Shown here one piece after another: positions 61,616 through 64,000 of a DNA stretch of 64,000 bases. The position numbers and the translations under genes were made by a program. Origin of the DNA: Muscardinus avellanarius. Lineage: Eukaryota; Chordata; Mammalia; Rodentia; Gliridae. The notes below the pieces were generated by a model. It was not told where the DNA came from, made no database searches, and was given only the letters and a program-made list of their open reading frames with translations. Location: the NCBI GenBank assembly GCA_963383645.1, contig OY726569.1, positions 81,278,627 through 81,342,626 on the forward strand, read 5' to 3'. Every line of letters starts with the position of its first letter. Position 1 is the stretch's first letter.

Positions 61616-62139
61616 AAACACCCCTGGGGCAGAGGAGAGGTTGTGTTGTGAAGGGATGGAGTGGTGGGGGTGGGGGTGGGAGGAAGACCCTTTAAAGCCC
61701 TCTGGAAAACAATGTGTGTGCGCCCCCTGCTGGCCGGGAGCAGAGGCCCCTAACAATGAGCTCAGGAAGCTGAATGAGACATCCCCAGAGAGCTCCCACC
61801 AGTGTGGGTGCCTCTCCAGGCTGTGGAAGAGACGCAGTAGAGTGACATGTACACTAGGCTTGTGGAACCAGATAGTTTTGGAGTCAACAGGACCTGGTTC
61901 AAGTCCAGAGACCACCAAAGTCTGTGTGAACGTTCACTCCTTCACAGAAATGATTTCGCTTTGGGATAGAGGTGAGCACAGGTCCCAGCCTGGTGACCTG
62001 GTAGTGATCTTGGACAGATTGCATAATCCCACTGAGCCTGAGGTTTCTCATCTGCAACACAGGAGTCTTCTCTACCCTTCCCTCCAGAGGAGATGCCAGA
62101 GATCCTAGGAGCAGATCCCAAGGTCTCTGTCGTTTAGAA
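61616..62139. other. Unique DNA with MIR remnants
   Basis: MIR-like series at 61850-61920 and 61985-62070. The 171-aa plus frame has no domain and crosses these repeats. Confidence 0.5.
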
Positions 62140-62300
62140 TAATACCTGTAATCCCAGGATTTGGGGGTCTGAGACAGGAGGATGACAAGTTTGAAGCAAG
62201 CCTGAGTAACTTAGTGAAACTCTATCCACAAAAATAAAAAGGGCTGGAGATGCAGCTCAGGGGCAGAGCACCCCGGATTCAGTCCCCGGTACCACACACA
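62140..62300 (+). mobile_element. B1-dID SINE, 5'-truncated
   Basis: A plus-strand unit ending CAGTCCCCGGTACCAC with a CA-rich tail. Confidence 0.75.
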
Positions 62301-62369
62301 TGCATGCACACACACGCACACACACCTCACTGCCGACAGCCATTTTTAATCATTTTTGCACCTGGGTCG

Positions 62370-62575
62370 CCTCTTTTTTTTTTTTTTTTTTGGTGGTACT
62401 GGGGTTCCTGGAAGCCCTTCTACCTCCGGGCTACACTCCCAGACCTATTTTTACATTTTTATTTGGAAACAGGGTCTCCTAAGCCAGCGCACGCAGCTGG
62501 CTTCAAACCTGCGCGATCCTCTTGTCTCTGCCTCCCAAGCGCAGGGATTACAAGCCTGTGCCACCACGCCCGGCT
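62370..62575 (-). mobile_element. B1-dID SINE, C subfamily
   Basis: A minus-strand dimer with GTTCCTGGAAGCCC. CCTGGGTCGCCTCTTT lies before (62361) and after (62576), a target duplication of about 16 bp that is perfect by eye. Confidence 0.93.
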
Positions 62576-62975
62576 CCTGGGTCGCCTCTTTGGCTTACTC
62601 AGAAGGGACCTGCCATGCCGGGCTCCTCGGGTGGTCCCATCTCCCAGGAAGCCATCAGAGCCCAGCCCCATGCCTGCTATTCCAGGGCAGCCATGGAGGC
62701 CTAAGCTCCTGAGAGGCTTAGCAGTGGGTGGGGGTTACACAAGCAGGGCGAGCTGGGACCTGGGCCGGTGGGCAGCTCCATAAGGTTCCATGCTCTGTAG
62801 GGTTCCATGCTCTACGTTCCAGGCAACACATGCTTGCAACACATGCTGTGTCTCCTTGATTTAACTGCGTTAAGACTCACTGTGTCAGCCTGGTAGGGAC
62901 CGTTTGCCTGTCCTCTTTCAGTGACTTCTCACTGGGCAGCTTTGGGCTTTGAGGACTTCCAGAGAGGAGAAGTGT
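62576..62975. other. Unique DNA, no gene recognised
   Basis: A short local repeat, GGTTCCATGCTCT, occurs twice near 62785-62812. Nothing else. Confidence 0.45.
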
Positions 62976-62978
62976 TCT

Positions 62979-63008
62979 TCCTTCCTTCCTTCCTTCCTTC
63001 CTTCCTTC

Positions 63009-63047
<39 letters not shown>

Positions 63048-63100
63048 TTCTTCCTTTCCTTCCTTTTCTTCCTTTCCTTCTCTTTCTTTCTCTCTCTTTC

Positions 63101-63152
<52 letters not shown>
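62979..63152. repeat. Pyrimidine microsatellite (TTCC)n(TTTC)n
   Basis: About 170 bp is pure T and C on the plus strand, with TTCC, TTTC and TCTC blocks. It yields spurious Phe/Leu/Ser and Lys/Glu-rich frames. Confidence 0.95.
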
Positions 63153-63239
63153 GTGTTTATATGTGTGTGGTATCATCTTACACCCCCTTGTGCATGCTCT
63201 TGCATTCATCCGTATAACAAAGCTCTATGGAGCCATTGC

Positions 63240-63600
63240 CAGGTGTTAGGGCAAGAGCAACACACAGGTCAGACACAAATCTCTGTCCCACTGGAGCGCA
63301 GATTACAGTGTGTGCATGGGAGACAGCACGAGACAGGAAAGTAAATAAACAACGTAAACATGATTTTCGATCAAATTATGTGCTCTGGAGAAAATCAAAG
63401 CCGGCAAGGTCTGGGTGCTTTAGGAGAAGAGCATGGATTTTAAATAGGCTGGTCATGTAAAGTCTCATTAAAAAGGTGACATTTAAGTAAAGATTAAAGA
63501 AGGTGAGAAAGCAGCCTTGTAGCTATTTGTAGAAGAGGGTTTCAGGTAGAGGAAATGGTGAAAACAGCAGCGCTGTGTTGAAAGCTGCCTGGGGGTCAGA
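63240..63600 (+). mobile_element. Ancient interspersed repeat (class uncertain)
   Basis: The progression from CTGTCCCACTGGAGC through GTGCTCTGGAGAAAATCAAA to AAAAAGGTGACATTTAAGTA resembles an old repeat widespread in mammals. I cannot name the family with confidence. Confidence 0.5.
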
Positions 63601-63760
63601 GAGGCTGTCCCCGTGAGAAGCACGCAGAGGACCCGAGGCCTTGGGTGCGACTGGAGGGGGCGAAGGGCAGGGCTCGGGCCTTGCGGTCCACTGGAGGACA
63701 TTGGTGCCCCAGAGTGAGACAGGAGCCCTGTGCAGTTTTTACTTTGTTTTGTTTGTTGTT

Positions 63761-63761
<1 letters not shown>

Positions 63762-63800
<39 letters not shown>

Positions 63801-63838
63801 ACTAGGGAAGTGCAGGCATGTGGCACCACGCCCAGCTG
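63762..63838. repeat. (GT)n with a B1-type scrap
   Basis: A TG run (63762-63799) is followed by a B1 end in minus orientation (GTGGCACCACGCCCAGCTG). Confidence 0.85.
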
Positions 63839-64000
63839 CCCTGCAAGTTTTGTGCAGATGAGTGTCATCGCCGGTCTTGTGAGCAGGACCACCGTGCAAG
63901 CCGCAAGGAGAGAGGAGCAGAGCCCAGACTGTCAGAGGGCGAAGGGGCCAGAGTGATGGTGGCCAGCTCGAGGCAAGCCCAGGACAAGGCAGGATTACTC
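63839..64000. other. Unique DNA to window end
   Basis: No gene recognised. Confidence 0.4.

Noticed and set aside
62877..63344. Lys/Glu-rich and Phe/Ser-rich proteins near 63 kb
   Set aside because: They are translations of the TTCC/TTTC microsatellite.

Overview
This window is mammalian nuclear DNA. It is dense in short interspersed elements (SINEs), contains many microsatellites and old MIR elements, and carries exactly one protein-coding gene that I can recognise. Most young repeats are 7SL/B1-type monomers joined to a tRNA-Ala/ID-type tail (B1-dID dimers). A few stand-alone ID monomers are also present. That combination points to a rodent outside the mouse/rat group, most likely in the squirrel/dormouse/beaver part of the tree. 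I cannot fix the species from sequence alone.

The gene is IRF2BPL (EAP1), an intronless gene on the minus strand. Its CDS is 30103-32463 (786 aa), its 3'UTR runs to about 29235, and a CpG-rich 5' region and promoter extend to about 33.6 kb. The protein has the N-terminal IRF2BP zinc finger, a 22-residue polyglutamine tract next to a polyalanine tract, a conserved central block, a nuclear-localisation-like basic cluster and a C-terminal RING-type finger. In human the locus lies on 14q24.3 in a gene desert between the LRRC74A side and CIPC. The absence of any second gene here fits that.

Layout. From 1 to 26.8 kb there is alternating unique DNA and dense SINE clusters, many nested. A solo LTR on the minus strand (21526-22220) has a perfect 5-bp target duplication. 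From 26.9 to 34.66 kb there is a domain almost free of young SINEs, holding IRF2BPL with flanking candidate regulatory DNA on both sides. From 34.66 to 42.14 kb there are SINE clusters, a CpG-rich unique block (about 37.9-39.15 kb) and a 100-nt polyadenylated retrocopy of the LTR R region (35355-35467). From 42.14 to 48.97 kb there is a second SINE-free domain with a CpG-rich core (about 43.16-43.70 kb) and several AT-rich, homeobox-motif-bearing blocks that look like conserved non-coding elements. From 49 to 64 kb there are SINE clusters, a duplicated ~98-bp element with an intact RUNX motif in both copies (49477-49573 and 51547-51644), and long pyrimidine and GT/GA microsatellites.

The likely functional picture is one dosage-sensitive neural and neuroendocrine regulator gene surrounded by its regulatory DNA, with retroelements excluded from two blocks. 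No CRISPR array, rRNA, functional tRNA or new protein system was found. The most unusual signals are the cap-to-poly(A) LTR R-region retrocopy, the duplicated RUNX element, the three-way SINE subfamily structure, and microsatellites that grow inside the SINE linkers.
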